Program-made: the position numbers and the translations under genes | Notes under the pieces: generated by a model | Told to the model about the DNA's origin: nothing | Databases searched by the model: none | The model's input: the letters and a program-made list of their open reading frames with translations, nothing else | Shown: piece by piece, positions 41,114-49,652 of the stretch | Numbering within the stretch: position 1 is the first letter of the stretch | How the letters are laid out: the number at the start of each line of letters is the position of its first letter | NCBI RefSeq assembly: GCF_002741075.1 | Contig: NZ_CP016634.1 | Coordinates: 2,898,501 to 2,962,500 of the forward strand | DNA length: 64,000 nucleotides | Origin: Pseudomonas putida | Lineage (GTDB): Bacteria; Pseudomonadota; Gammaproteobacteria; Pseudomonadales; Pseudomonadaceae | Direction: 5' to 3'

Positions 41114-41937
41114 AGCCCCCTATGGGTTTACTCGCGAATCAGCCAACGCGTTGAATGGCACGGGCTTCGCCCGTGTTCGCGGGTGAACCCGCTCCCACAG
41201 GGGGGCTGCGTGGCACTCGGTACGCATAACGCGTTTTTGTGGGAGCGGGTTTACCCGCGAATCAGCCAACGCAGTGAATGGCACGGGCTGCGCCCGTGTT
41301 CGCGGGTGAACCCGCTCCCACAGGGGGGCTGCGTGCACACCCGGCTACGCATAACGCGTTTTTGTGGGAGCGGGTTTACCCGCGAATCAGCCAACGCAGT
41401 GAATGGCACGGGCTTCGCCCGTGTTCGCGGGTGAACCCGCTCCCACAGGGGGGCTGCGTGCACACCCGGCTACGCATAACGCGTTTTTGTGGGAGCGGGT
41501 TTACCCGCGAATCAGCCAACGCAGTGAATGGCACGGGCTGCGCCCGTGTTCGCGGGTGAACCCGCTCCCACAGGGGGGGCTGCGTGCACACCCGGCTACG
41601 CATAACGCGCTTTTGTGGGAGCGGGTTTACCCGCGAATCAGCCAATGCGGTGTATGGCACGGGCTTCGCCCGTGTTCGCGGGTGAACCCGCTCCCACAGG
41701 GGAGCTGCGTGGCACACCCGGCTACGCATAACGCGTTTTTGTGGGAGCGGGTTTACCCGCGAATCAGCCAACGCAGTGAATGGCACGGGCTGCGCCCGTG
41801 TTCGCGGGTGAACCCGCTCCCACAGGGGGGCTGCGTGCACACCCGGCTACGCATAACGCGCTTTTGTGGGAGCGGGTTTACCCGCGAATCAGCCAACGCA
41901 GTGAATGGCACGGGCTGCGCCCGTGTTCGCGGGTTCG
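41114..41937. repeat. Tandem array of seven ~125-bp REP-pair units
   Basis: Units begin at about 41114 (degenerate), 41239, 41364, 41489, 41615, 41741 and 41866; spacing is 125 or 126 bp. Each has a forward REP (GTGGGAGCGGGTTTACCCGC), a spacer, a small hairpin (CGGGC-T[T/G]C-GCCCG), a reverse REP (TTCGCGGGTGAACCCGCTCC) and a second spacer ending CGCATAACGCG. The loop base alternates T,G,T,G,T,G,G along the array. The last unit is truncated. Reading frames here are repeats read as protein and are not genes. Confidence 0.95.
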
Positions 41938-41966
41938 GTGCTTCGGTTTCTCCGCGAGAGGCCCCG

Positions 41967-42875
41967 TCACGGGTCGACGCTGCAACAGGCCTTGAGCGTC
42001 TGGCGCAGCCAACGATGCGCCGGATCGTTCTGAAAGCGCGGGTGCCAGGCCTGCATGACGGTCACCTGTTCCAGCGGCAATGGGATCCGGAACGAGCGCA
42101 GCGGCAGGCCCAGTTTGTTCACGCTGTTGAGGATGTTGGCTGGCATCGGCAGGATCAGATCCGAATCAGGCAGCGAGAACATCGCTGAATGAAAACTCGG
42201 GGTGATCAGCGCCACACGCCGCTGAGCCTTGAAGTTGGCCAGTTCCACATCGATCGGCCCGTTGGCCCGGCCGCGTCGCGACACACTGATCTGCGGGTAG
42301 GCGGCAAAACACTCCGGGGTGATCTCGGCGTCGAAGATCGGATGGTCACGGCGCGCCAGGCCGATGTACTCGGTGTGAAACAGGCTCTGCACCTTGATCT
42401 CCGGCCCGAACTCCACGGTCGAGCTGATGATCAAGTCAGTGCGCCCGTCGCGCAGCACGCTGTCGTCGTCGCCACCCGGGCTCTCCGGCACGAACCTGAG
42501 CACCGTGCGTGGCGCTTGCTCGTGCATCATGCGCAACAGCTGGGCCCCATACAGGGCAATGAACAGGTCGTTGGTGCGGATGTTGAAAGCCCGCTCCAGG
42601 CTCGGCAGGTCCACATTGTCGCCACTGCGAAACACTTGCCCGGCCTGCTCCACCAGGGCCGACACCTGTTCGCGCAGGGCCAATGCCCGAGGGGTGGGCA
42701 CCAAACCCCGGCCTGCGCGCACCAGGATCGGGTCGCCCAACGCATCGCGGATCCGCCCCAAGGTGCGGCTCATGGCCGCCGGACTCAGGTTCATGCGCTG
42801 CGCCGCGCCGACCACACTGCCCTCATCGAGCAGGGCATCGAGGGCGACGAGCAGGTTCATATCGGGCAATTGCAT
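41967..42875 (-). CDS. LysR-family transcriptional regulator (next to EmrAB-like efflux operon)
   Basis: A 302-residue LTTR of the NodD/NahR subgroup: N-terminal winged helix (about residues 5-65, EGSVVGAAQRMNLSPAAMSRTL) and an effector-binding domain. It is read in the same direction as the efflux operon but is separated from it by the REP array. Matching LysR boxes in front of this gene and of the efflux operon suggest it controls both. Confidence 0.92.
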   Translation of the reverse strand: MQLPDMNLLVALDALLDEGSVVGAAQRMNLSPAAMSRTLGRIRDALGDPILVRAGRGLVPTPRALALREQVSALVEQAGQVFRSGDNVDLPSLERAFNIRTNDLFIALYGAQLLRMMHEQAPRTVLRFVPESPGGDDDSVLRDGRTDLIISSTVEFGPEIKVQSLFHTEYIGLARRDHPIFDAEITPECFAAYPQISVSRRGRANGPIDVELANFKAQRRVALITPSFHSAMFSLPDSDLILPMPANILNSVNKLGLPLRSFRIPLPLEQVTVMQAWHPRFQNDPAHRWLRQTLKACCSVDP

Positions 42876-42927
42876 GGGCCGTTTTCCGTGACAGCTGTGG
42901 GAAATGACATCTTATCAGGCCGGATGA

Positions 42928-42942
42928 TTGCGTCTGGCGCAA
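42928..42942. promoter_or_regulatory. LysR-type operator upstream of lysR and the universal stress gene
   Basis: The same perfect TTGCG-TCTGG-CGCAA as at 41072, located 53-67 bp upstream of the lysR start on the minus strand and about 103 bp upstream of the universal stress protein gene on the plus strand. It fits autoregulation. Confidence 0.7.
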
Positions 42943-43044
42943 TGTCGCCGTGCGTGGCGGGCCATTTATCCAGGTCGGGGGAACGATCGAAAATGGTGCG
43001 AACAGCTATCCGCGAAAAGCCGCCACCGAACCGAAGGAATACTC

Positions 43045-43494
43045 ATGCCCCGCCCGGTCCTGATCGCCATCGACGCCTCCTCCGCCGCCAGCGCCCTGCT
43101 CGACCTCGCCCAGCGCTATTGCAGGCCCGACGAGCACGAGTTGCACGTGCTGCTGGCCATCGACTCGACCTTCGCCGTGCACGACCACCCGACGACCTAC
43201 ACCAAACAGGAGCAGCAGGAGTACCCGGCCGCCTGCGAAGAACAGCACCTGGCCGACCAGGCCGTGGCCAGGGCCGTGAGTGCATTGCGCGACGCCGGCT
43301 TCGGCAGCCACGGCTGCATGGTCGCCGCCGAACCGGTCGAGGCCATCGTCGGCAAGGCTCAGGCGCTGGACTGCGAACTGATCATCATGGGCCACCGCCA
43401 CCTGTCGCGGCTGGGGCGACTGCTGGATCCGTCGATCAGCGCCAAGGTGATCGATCGGGTGCAGATTCCGGTGTTGGTGGGGGCGGCGGGATAA
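43045..43494 (+). CDS. Universal stress protein (UspA family)
   Basis: A 149-residue single-domain Usp. The N-terminus (VLIAIDASSAASALLDLA) and C-terminal MGHRHLSRLGRLLDPSISAKV are characteristic; the latter departs from the consensus ATP-binding G-x2-G-x9-G(S/T), so nucleotide binding is uncertain. The start at 43045 gives the family N-terminus. It is divergent from lysR with one LysR box between. Confidence 0.9.
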   Translation: MPRPVLIAIDASSAASALLDLAQRYCRPDEHELHVLLAIDSTFAVHDHPTTYTKQEQQEYPAACEEQHLADQAVARAVSALRDAGFGSHGCMVAAEPVEAIVGKAQALDCELIIMGHRHLSRLGRLLDPSISAKVIDRVQIPVLVGAAG

Positions 43495-43518
43495 GCCCAC
43501 TGGCTCGGGGCTGCTACA

Positions 43519-43550
43519 GACGCATTCGCGGGTGAACCCGCGAATGCGTC
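43519..43550. terminator. Perfect 32-bp palindrome between convergent genes
   Basis: GACGCATTCGCGGGT and its exact complement flank a 2-base GA loop: a 15-bp perfect stem built on a REP core. It lies between the convergent usp and HlyD-type genes and could serve as a terminator for both. Confidence 0.75.
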
Positions 43551-43574
43551 AGGAGCCTCAATGCCGAACTCGGA

Positions 43575-44435
43575 TCAGCCCTCGCTCGGCTTGACCACCA
43601 CCGTGCAGGTCGTCCCCGCCGCCAGCAAAAAGCCTTCCGGCACTTCATCGATGTGAATGCGCACCGGCACCCGCTGGGCCAGGCGCACCCAGTTGAACGT
43701 CGGGTTCACATCGGCGATCAGCTCGCGGCTCTGCGGGTTGTCGCGGTCGTAGATACCGCGGGCGATGCTCTCCACATGCCCCTTGATGCGCTCGCCGCTC
43801 ATCATCTGCAGCTCGGCCTGGTCGCCCACCTTCACGTGGGGCAGCTTGGTCTCCTCGAAGAAGCCATACACCCAGAACGAATTTTCATCCACCACCGCCA
43901 TCACCGCTTCGCCGGTGCGGGCGTAGTCGCCCTTGTGGATGTTCAGGTTGGTCACATAGCCATCGACCGTGGCGATGATCCGCGTGCGCTTGAGGTTGAG
44001 CTCGGCGGCCGCCAGCTGGGCCTGAGCCTGCTGATAGTCGGCCAGCGCAGAGCTTGCGATATTGCTGGCGTCGTCACGGTTTTCCTTGGAGATCACCAGG
44101 TTGTCCAGGTCGGCGCGGCGCTTGGCATTGACCTTGCGCATCTCCCAGGTGGCCTTGCGCGAGGCGACCAGGGCCCTGGCCTGGTCCACCGCCAGTTGGT
44201 AATGCTCGGGGTCGATCTGGATCAGCAGGTCGCCCTTCTTCACCCGCTGGTTGTCCTTGACCGGCACATCCACCACATAGCCCGGTACATCGGCGGCGAC
44301 GTTGATGATGTCGGCGCGCACCCGGCCATCGCGGGTCCAGGGGGTGGTCATGTAGTGCAGCCACAACTGGCGACCGATCACCACGGCACCCGCCAGCACC
44401 AGCAAGGTAGCGATCAGGCTGAAGAACTTTTTCAT
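43575..44435 (-). CDS. HlyD-family adaptor (AaeA-like)
   Basis: A 286-residue membrane fusion protein with an N-terminal membrane helix (about residues 5-23), lipoyl halves (INVAADVPGYVVDVPVKDNQ; ATVDGYVTNLNIHKGDY) and a short hairpin, as in E. coli AaeA. Last gene of an operon OMF-FUSC-DUF1656-HlyD. In E. coli, AaeAB exports hydroxylated aromatic carboxylic acids; similar substrates are likely here. Confidence 0.92.
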   Translation of the reverse strand: MKKFFSLIATLLVLAGAVVIGRQLWLHYMTTPWTRDGRVRADIINVAADVPGYVVDVPVKDNQRVKKGDLLIQIDPEHYQLAVDQARALVASRKATWEMRKVNAKRRADLDNLVISKENRDDASNIASSALADYQQAQAQLAAAELNLKRTRIIATVDGYVTNLNIHKGDYARTGEAVMAVVDENSFWVYGFFEETKLPHVKVGDQAELQMMSGERIKGHVESIARGIYDRDNPQSRELIADVNPTFNWVRLAQRVPVRIHIDEVPEGFLLAAGTTCTVVVKPSEG

Positions 44436-44445
44436 CGAAGGATTC

Positions 44446-44646
44446 TCACCAGTAGACAGACAGCGCCATGGCGCCGAAGAGGCAGATGAACAAGCACAGG
44501 CGCAGCAGCGCCGGGTGCCAGAAGAAGCGGTAACCGTCATGGCTTGCGATGAAGCGGTCCAGGCCCCAGGCCAGGCCGGCGGCGAACAGGAACATCAAGG
44601 TCATGGTGGGCATGTACACGCCATGGAAGGCGATTTCACGAGGCAT
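44446..44646 (-). CDS. DUF1656 small membrane protein (AaeX-like)
   Basis: A 66-residue protein with two membrane helices (about residues 14-31 and 45-64), of the AaeX/DUF1656 family that accompanies FUSC-type exporters. Its start overlaps the end of the FUSC gene by 11 bp; the HlyD gene follows by 10 bp. Function unknown; the family is consistently present with AaeA and AaeB. Confidence 0.9.
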   Translation of the reverse strand: MPREIAFHGVYMPTMTLMFLFAAGLAWGLDRFIASHDGYRFFWHPALLRLCLFICLFGAMALSVYW

Positions 44647-46813
44647 GGTGCAATCCTTTGGCCGGAGCCAGGGGCGACTTGGGGTCGAGCAGGGAGGTGC
44701 GGATGAAATGCAGGTAGCTCTGCACCCGGCGCAACACCGAGGTGTCGAAGTGCCGGGCGAAAGGTTCGTCAGTGGCCTGCACGCGGCTGATGGCGTGGTC
44801 AACCGCCACCAGCGCGCGTTCGTGGTTGCTGGCATTGGGCTGCAGGAACAACCTCGCCAAGGCCCGGCCCATCACCCGGATGGCCTGGCGCCAGGGCTGG
44901 CTTTCGGCATAGGCCGGGTGGATTGGCGCGCGCACCTGTTCTTTACGCAGCTCGATGATCGCGTGACCGATTTCCAACACCGTGAACATCCAACGCATCA
45001 GCTCGCTCTGCACCTGCGGCCTGCCGGCAGCCAGGCCGTAGGCTTGGTGCAGCAGGTCGCGGGTGCGGCTCTCGAAGGCCGAACCCAGCCCCCGTAGGCG
45101 ACCGGTGATGGCGAACAGCACTTGCTCGCGCAGGTCCTGCTCCAGACGGCTCCACAGCCAGCGGCTGTTCGGCGGCAGGATGATGGCCCCGGCGGCGGCG
45201 CAGACCAGCATGCCGATGACCATGCCAATGTAATCGTTGATGAACACGTAGGGGTCGTACACGGTCAGGTTGTTCGGCACCGAACCGATGGCGAAGAACA
45301 CCAGCAGGCCGATGCCGTAGCCGGCATAGGCCGGGCGCGAGGAAAGAAACGCGCCCAGCACGAACACCGGCGCCAACACCATGCACAGCAGCGGGAAGCC
45401 GTCGATCCAGGGGAAGACGAAGAAGGTCTCGAAGAAGCCGACGAAGGCCCCGATCATCGTGCCGCACGCCATCTGGAAGGACATGCGCTTGGGGTTCGGC
45501 GAGGCCGCCGACAAACCCACGGTGACCGTGGCGATCAGGGTCATCATGGCGCCGCTTGGCCAGTCGCTCAGCAGCCAGTAGCTGCCCAGCAGCAACAGCA
45601 CCGCCGAAGCACGCACGCCAGCGGCCAGCGACACCAGCCAGCTGGTCTGGGCCACGTAGGGCTCGTCCCACTGTTCGCGCTCGTGCTTGTGGGCAGCGAG
45701 CGAGGCGTGGGTCTGGGCGTAGCTGTACATCTCGTCGACGAAGCGGTACAGCAGCTCGAAGGCCGTGTGGAAGTCGAGCAGGTCCGATTCGCTGGGGTCG
45801 GTCTTGAGGTAGTCGGCGCGCAGGCCACGCACCTGGGCTTGCAGGCCTTCCTTGTAGGCCGCCAGCTCCAGGGTCAGGCGTAGCGCATCGGCGTCGGTCA
45901 GCGCGCGGCCCACATAGGGATCGAGCAGCTCGGCAAGGGTCGCCAGGCCCGGTTCGATGGCCCCGACGATCTGCAGCGGACCGCGGGCGCGCAGGCGCTC
46001 CAGCAGGCTGTGCAGGGCATTGAAGCGGGTGGTGATGGCCATGAACTCGCTGTTCATGCGCACCAACCGGCCCGAGCGCCTGCGCATGTGCGGGTCTTCG
46101 AAGGCCGTGACGTTGCGCAGGCTCTCCAGGCCCACGGCCTCGGCGATGAAGCGCACGTTGCTGCTTTCATAGCGGTCCGGCTGGCTGTCGCCACGCAGGG
46201 CCTCGACCACCACCCCGGCGAACACCCCAAAGCGCTGGTACAGGGCGTTGCGCATGGCAGCGCTGGCCGACTGGGGCAGGATCGCCGCGCTGACCAGGGT
46301 CGAGACCAGGATCCCCAGGGAGATCTCCAGCACGCGCCACACCGCTGCCATGAAGGCCTGGTCGGGGTGTTGCAGCACCGGCAGACCGATCATCGCCGCG
46401 GTGTAGCCAGCCAGCACGAAGCCATAGGCCTGGAAGGTGCGGTAGCGCATAGCGCCGGCCGAGCACAGGCCGACCCACAGGGCCAGGCTGGGCAGGAACA
46501 GCTCGGTGTTCTGCGGAAAGACGGCGACCAACGCGACCATCATCGCCGAGCCCGCCAAGGTGCCGAGCACCCGGTAGAAGCTCTTGGCGAACACATGCCC
46601 GCTCTGTGGTTGCATGACGATGAACACCGTGATCATCGCCGTGCGCGGTTGCGGCAACTCCAGGCGCATGGCCAGCCACAAAGTGATGAACGCTGCAGCC
46701 AGGACCTTGAAGATGTAGACCCAGGTCACCCCGTCAGTCCGCGCCCAGGCAAAGAAGCCCCGGCGCCATTCCAGGCTTTGCAGCCAACGCAGGGGCAGGC
46801 TCGATGTGCTCAT
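44636..46813 (-). CDS. FUSC-family exporter (AaeB-like, fusaric acid resistance type)
   Basis: A 725-residue inner-membrane protein with two sets of about five membrane helices separated by cytosolic regions, typical of AaeB/FusC. It works with the HlyD adaptor and DUF1656 protein downstream and the outer-membrane factor upstream; the operon is a self-contained tripartite pump. Its ATG overlaps the OMF stop (ATGA). Confidence 0.93.
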   Translation of the reverse strand: MSTSSLPLRWLQSLEWRRGFFAWARTDGVTWVYIFKVLAAAFITLWLAMRLELPQPRTAMITVFIVMQPQSGHVFAKSFYRVLGTLAGSAMMVALVAVFPQNTELFLPSLALWVGLCSAGAMRYRTFQAYGFVLAGYTAAMIGLPVLQHPDQAFMAAVWRVLEISLGILVSTLVSAAILPQSASAAMRNALYQRFGVFAGVVVEALRGDSQPDRYESSNVRFIAEAVGLESLRNVTAFEDPHMRRRSGRLVRMNSEFMAITTRFNALHSLLERLRARGPLQIVGAIEPGLATLAELLDPYVGRALTDADALRLTLELAAYKEGLQAQVRGLRADYLKTDPSESDLLDFHTAFELLYRFVDEMYSYAQTHASLAAHKHEREQWDEPYVAQTSWLVSLAAGVRASAVLLLLGSYWLLSDWPSGAMMTLIATVTVGLSAASPNPKRMSFQMACGTMIGAFVGFFETFFVFPWIDGFPLLCMVLAPVFVLGAFLSSRPAYAGYGIGLLVFFAIGSVPNNLTVYDPYVFINDYIGMVIGMLVCAAAGAIILPPNSRWLWSRLEQDLREQVLFAITGRLRGLGSAFESRTRDLLHQAYGLAAGRPQVQSELMRWMFTVLEIGHAIIELRKEQVRAPIHPAYAESQPWRQAIRVMGRALARLFLQPNASNHERALVAVDHAISRVQATDEPFARHFDTSVLRRVQSYLHFIRTSLLDPKSPLAPAKGLHHAS

Positions 46814-48336
46814 TCGGCGTGGCTCGGGGTGTCGAAGATGGCCAGCGTCGCAGGTGTCTTCGGCGCGGCCTGGCGTTGCTCGTCGGGTACGTCCTCACCG
46901 GCCTGCAACCCACCGCCAAGGGCGGTGACCAGCTCGGCATGGGCGCTCAGGCGTGCGGCCTGGACCTGCTGCTGGATCTGCTGCTGACGGAACAACAAGG
47001 TCTGGGCGTTGAGCACGTTCAGGTAATCGGTCAGCCCGCGCTGGAAAGCGACCATGGCGATGTCGTAGGTCTTCTGGGCGGCGGCCACGCTCTGGGCAGC
47101 GAAGTGCGCCTGCTCGTTCATCGACTCGCGGCGGATCAACTGGTCGGAGATGTTCTTCAGCGCGCCCACCACGGTCTGGTTGTAGCGCGCGACGGCCATG
47201 TCGTAGCCGGCGGAGGCCACGCCCAACTGCGAGCGCAGGCGCCCACCGTCGAAGATCGGCAGGCTGATGGCCGGGCCTACGTTGTAGTTGAACTTGCGCC
47301 CGGTCAGAAACTCCAGCGGGCCACCACCGGTGGCCATGAAGCCCAGGCTGCCGACCAGGTCGACGTTGGGGAAGAATCCCGCATGGGCCACATCGATGCC
47401 CCGGGCCTGGGCCGCCACCTGCCAGCGGCTGGCGACCACATCGGGACGCTGGCCGACCAGCTCGGCCGGCAGGTTCGATGGCAGCTTGAGCGGCGCACCG
47501 AGGGTCAGGGTGGGGCGCTGGATCTGCGCGCCCTCCCCCGGCCCCTTGCCAGCCAAGGCCGCCAACTGGTTGCGAGTCAGGGCGATTTCTTCGTTGAGGC
47601 TGTCGAGCTGACGGTGGGTCTCCGGCAGCGGGGCCTCGGCCTGGCTGACTTCGAAGTGCGTGCCAAGGCCGCTGTCGAGGCGGCGCTTGGCCAGGGCGAG
47701 GATCTGCTCTTGCTGCTCCAACTCGGCCTTGACGATATCGCGCTGGGCAAAATGCAGGCTCAGCTGGATATAGGTGCGCACCACGTTGTTCTGCAGCTCC
47801 AGCTGGGCTTGGCGGGCTTCGGCGACGCTCATGTGCGCCTGGTCCACGGCCTGCTCGCTGGCATTGCGCTCACGGCCCCAAAGGTCCAAGGCGTAGCTGA
47901 AACCGATGGCGGCGTTGTTGTCCCAGGTATTGGCACCGGACAGCGCGCCAGGGCCGTAGAACTGATCCTCCGGCCAGTTATGGCGCTTGAGAGTGGCCTG
48001 ACCGTTGACCTGGAGCTTTTCCGCCGACTCGATCACACCCGCCATGGACTTGGCCTGGCGCACCCGCGCCGCGGCCATGGCCAAGGTCGGGCTGCCGCTC
48101 TGGGCCTGCTCGACCCAGCGATCGAGCTGCGGGTCGCCATAGGCACGCCACCACTGCTGCGCCGGCCAATGGGCGTCGGTGGCAGCTTCGCGAATCGCGT
48201 CGTCGGTGGTCAGGGTATTGGCTTGCAGCGTCTTGCTTTGCGGGGCAATGCCCCAGGTTCCGATACAGCCGCTCAAGGTGAGGCTAAGGGCACAGGCACT
48301 GAGCGCATTCAGCGCTCTGATGATGCGACGCGGCAC
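46810..48336 (-). CDS. NodT-family outer-membrane efflux lipoprotein (Aae-like operon)
   Basis: A 508-residue OprM/TolC-type channel. The lipobox SLTLSGC (Cys about residue 24) and two OEP domains are seen. The start is a GTG at 48334-48336 with a weak ribosome-binding site; no ATG occurs before the lipobox. First gene of the operon, divergent from a LysR gene, with an inverted repeat in the gap. Confidence 0.92.
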   Translation of the reverse strand: MPRRIIRALNALSACALSLTLSGCIGTWGIAPQSKTLQANTLTTDDAIREAATDAHWPAQQWWRAYGDPQLDRWVEQAQSGSPTLAMAAARVRQAKSMAGVIESAEKLQVNGQATLKRHNWPEDQFYGPGALSGANTWDNNAAIGFSYALDLWGRERNASEQAVDQAHMSVAEARQAQLELQNNVVRTYIQLSLHFAQRDIVKAELEQQEQILALAKRRLDSGLGTHFEVSQAEAPLPETHRQLDSLNEEIALTRNQLAALAGKGPGEGAQIQRPTLTLGAPLKLPSNLPAELVGQRPDVVASRWQVAAQARGIDVAHAGFFPNVDLVGSLGFMATGGGPLEFLTGRKFNYNVGPAISLPIFDGGRLRSQLGVASAGYDMAVARYNQTVVGALKNISDQLIRRESMNEQAHFAAQSVAAAQKTYDIAMVAFQRGLTDYLNVLNAQTLLFRQQQIQQQVQAARLSAHAELVTALGGGLQAGEDVPDEQRQAAPKTPATLAIFDTPSHAE

Positions 48337-48429
48337 AGCTGCGATTTCCCGAGGATGAGGTGAAGAGGCCGGGCAATTCTAGGGGGCGGTCGCACTGGCG
48401 ATAAGCGTATATTCCTGCGAATCTTTGTT

Positions 48430-48474
48430 ACCAAAACAGCGATAATCCGGCTTTAGTCTGAAGACCGTTTTGGT
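48430..48474. promoter_or_regulatory. Inverted repeat in the divergent OMF/lysR promoter region
   Basis: ACCAAAAC (48430-48437) and GTTTTGGT (48467-48474) are perfect 8-bp arms 29 bases apart, midway between the two divergent start codons. The position suits binding by the adjacent LysR protein. Confidence 0.45.
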
Positions 48475-48516
48475 TACTTCATGTCACAATTTTGTCCTCT
48501 ACCTTGAGAGTGACCC

Positions 48517-49464
48517 ATGGACACCCTGCAAAACATGCGTGCTTTCAGTTGCGTGGCCCAGCTCGGCAGCTTCACTGCCGCCGCGGCGCAACTGGATACG
48601 ACCACCGCGAACGTCTCGCGGGCGGTCTCCAACCTGGAAGCCCATCTGCAAACTCGGCTGCTCAATCGCACCACCCGGCGTATCGCCCTGACCGAGGCTG
48701 GCAAGCGTTACCTGATGCGCTGCGAGCAGATTCTGACCTTCGTCGAAGAAGCCGAGGCCGAGGCCAGCGATGCCCACGCCCGCCCGGCCGGGCAGTTGAA
48801 AGTGCATTCGATGACCGGTGTCGGCCAGCATTTCGTGGTCGATGCCATCAGCCGCTACCGCGAATCGCACCCGGACGTGACCTTCGACCTGACCATGGCC
48901 AACCGCGTGCCAGACCTGCTCGAAGAGGGTTATGACGTCTCCATCGTGCTGGCCAGCGAGCTGCCGGACTCCGGCTTCGTCTCCCAGCGCCTGGGCATCA
49001 CCTACAGCATCGTCTGCGCCTCGCCCGAGTACGTGGCCAAGCACGGCACCGCGCACAAGCCGGCCGACCTGCTCAAGCATTCCTGCCTGCGCATGGTCAG
49101 CCCGGTGATCCCGCTGGAGAAGTGGCTGTTCGACGGCCCGGAAGGCCAGGAGATGGTCAACATCACCACCTCGCCGTTCCAGGTGAACTCGGCCGACGCC
49201 ATGAAAACCGCGATCCGCAGCGGCATGGGCGTGGGCGTGCTGCCAATCTACTCGGCCATCGACGGCCTGCGCGACGGCAGCATCGTGCGGATCATGCCCG
49301 ACTACCGGCTGCAGGAGCTGAACCTCTATGCGATCTACCCTTCGCGTCAGTACCTGGATGCGAAGATCAAGACCTGGGTGGAGTACCTGCGCAATTCGCT
49401 GCCGGAGATCCTCGCGGCGCATGAAGCAGACCTCAAGACCCACGAGTTGCTGATCGCCAACTGA
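48517..49464 (+). CDS. LysR-family transcriptional regulator (AaeR-like position)
   Basis: A 315-residue LTTR: winged helix at about residues 5-65 (LGSFTAAAAQLDTTTANVSR), then an effector domain. Divergent from the FUSC efflux operon, the same arrangement as E. coli aaeR-aaeXAB, so it likely senses an aromatic acid and controls that pump. It is of a different LTTR subgroup (CrgA-like) from the LysR at 41967. Confidence 0.92.
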   Translation: MDTLQNMRAFSCVAQLGSFTAAAAQLDTTTANVSRAVSNLEAHLQTRLLNRTTRRIALTEAGKRYLMRCEQILTFVEEAEAEASDAHARPAGQLKVHSMTGVGQHFVVDAISRYRESHPDVTFDLTMANRVPDLLEEGYDVSIVLASELPDSGFVSQRLGITYSIVCASPEYVAKHGTAHKPADLLKHSCLRMVSPVIPLEKWLFDGPEGQEMVNITTSPFQVNSADAMKTAIRSGMGVGVLPIYSAIDGLRDGSIVRIMPDYRLQELNLYAIYPSRQYLDAKIKTWVEYLRNSLPEILAAHEADLKTHELLIAN

Positions 49465-49541
49465 AAAAGCTGCTGCATCGGGGCTAGGGACAATGGTAGG
49501 TTGCTATCCATTGGTTCTGTGATCCACAGCGTTCACCACAG

Positions 49542-49620
49542 TCCTTGTGGGAGCGGGTTTACCCGCGAATACGTCGGCCAATTCACTGCCGCATTCGCGG
49601 GTAAACCCGCTCCCACAGGA
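49542..49620. repeat. Intact REP pair (BIME-like), inverted arms
   Basis: Two REP copies facing each other: arm 49542-49570 (TCCTTGTGGGAGCGGGTTTA...) and 49593-49620 (...AAACCCGCTCCCACAGGA), nearly perfect complements with a 22-base loop. Between lysR and the 2-hydroxyacid dehydrogenase gene. Confidence 0.9.
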
Positions 49621-49652
49621 CCTCACTAAATCCTGCCTTGCAGAGAAGCCCG

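Noticed and set aside
41114..41937. CRISPR array
   Set aside because: The regular spacing is tempting, but the spacers are identical between units, the repeats are REP palindromes, and no cas genes are present.
41069..42188. Several overlapping reading frames of repeated sequence (GSGFTRESANAVNGTG and similar)
   Set aside because: They are translations of the tandem REP units. The peptide repeats mirror the 125-bp DNA repeats.
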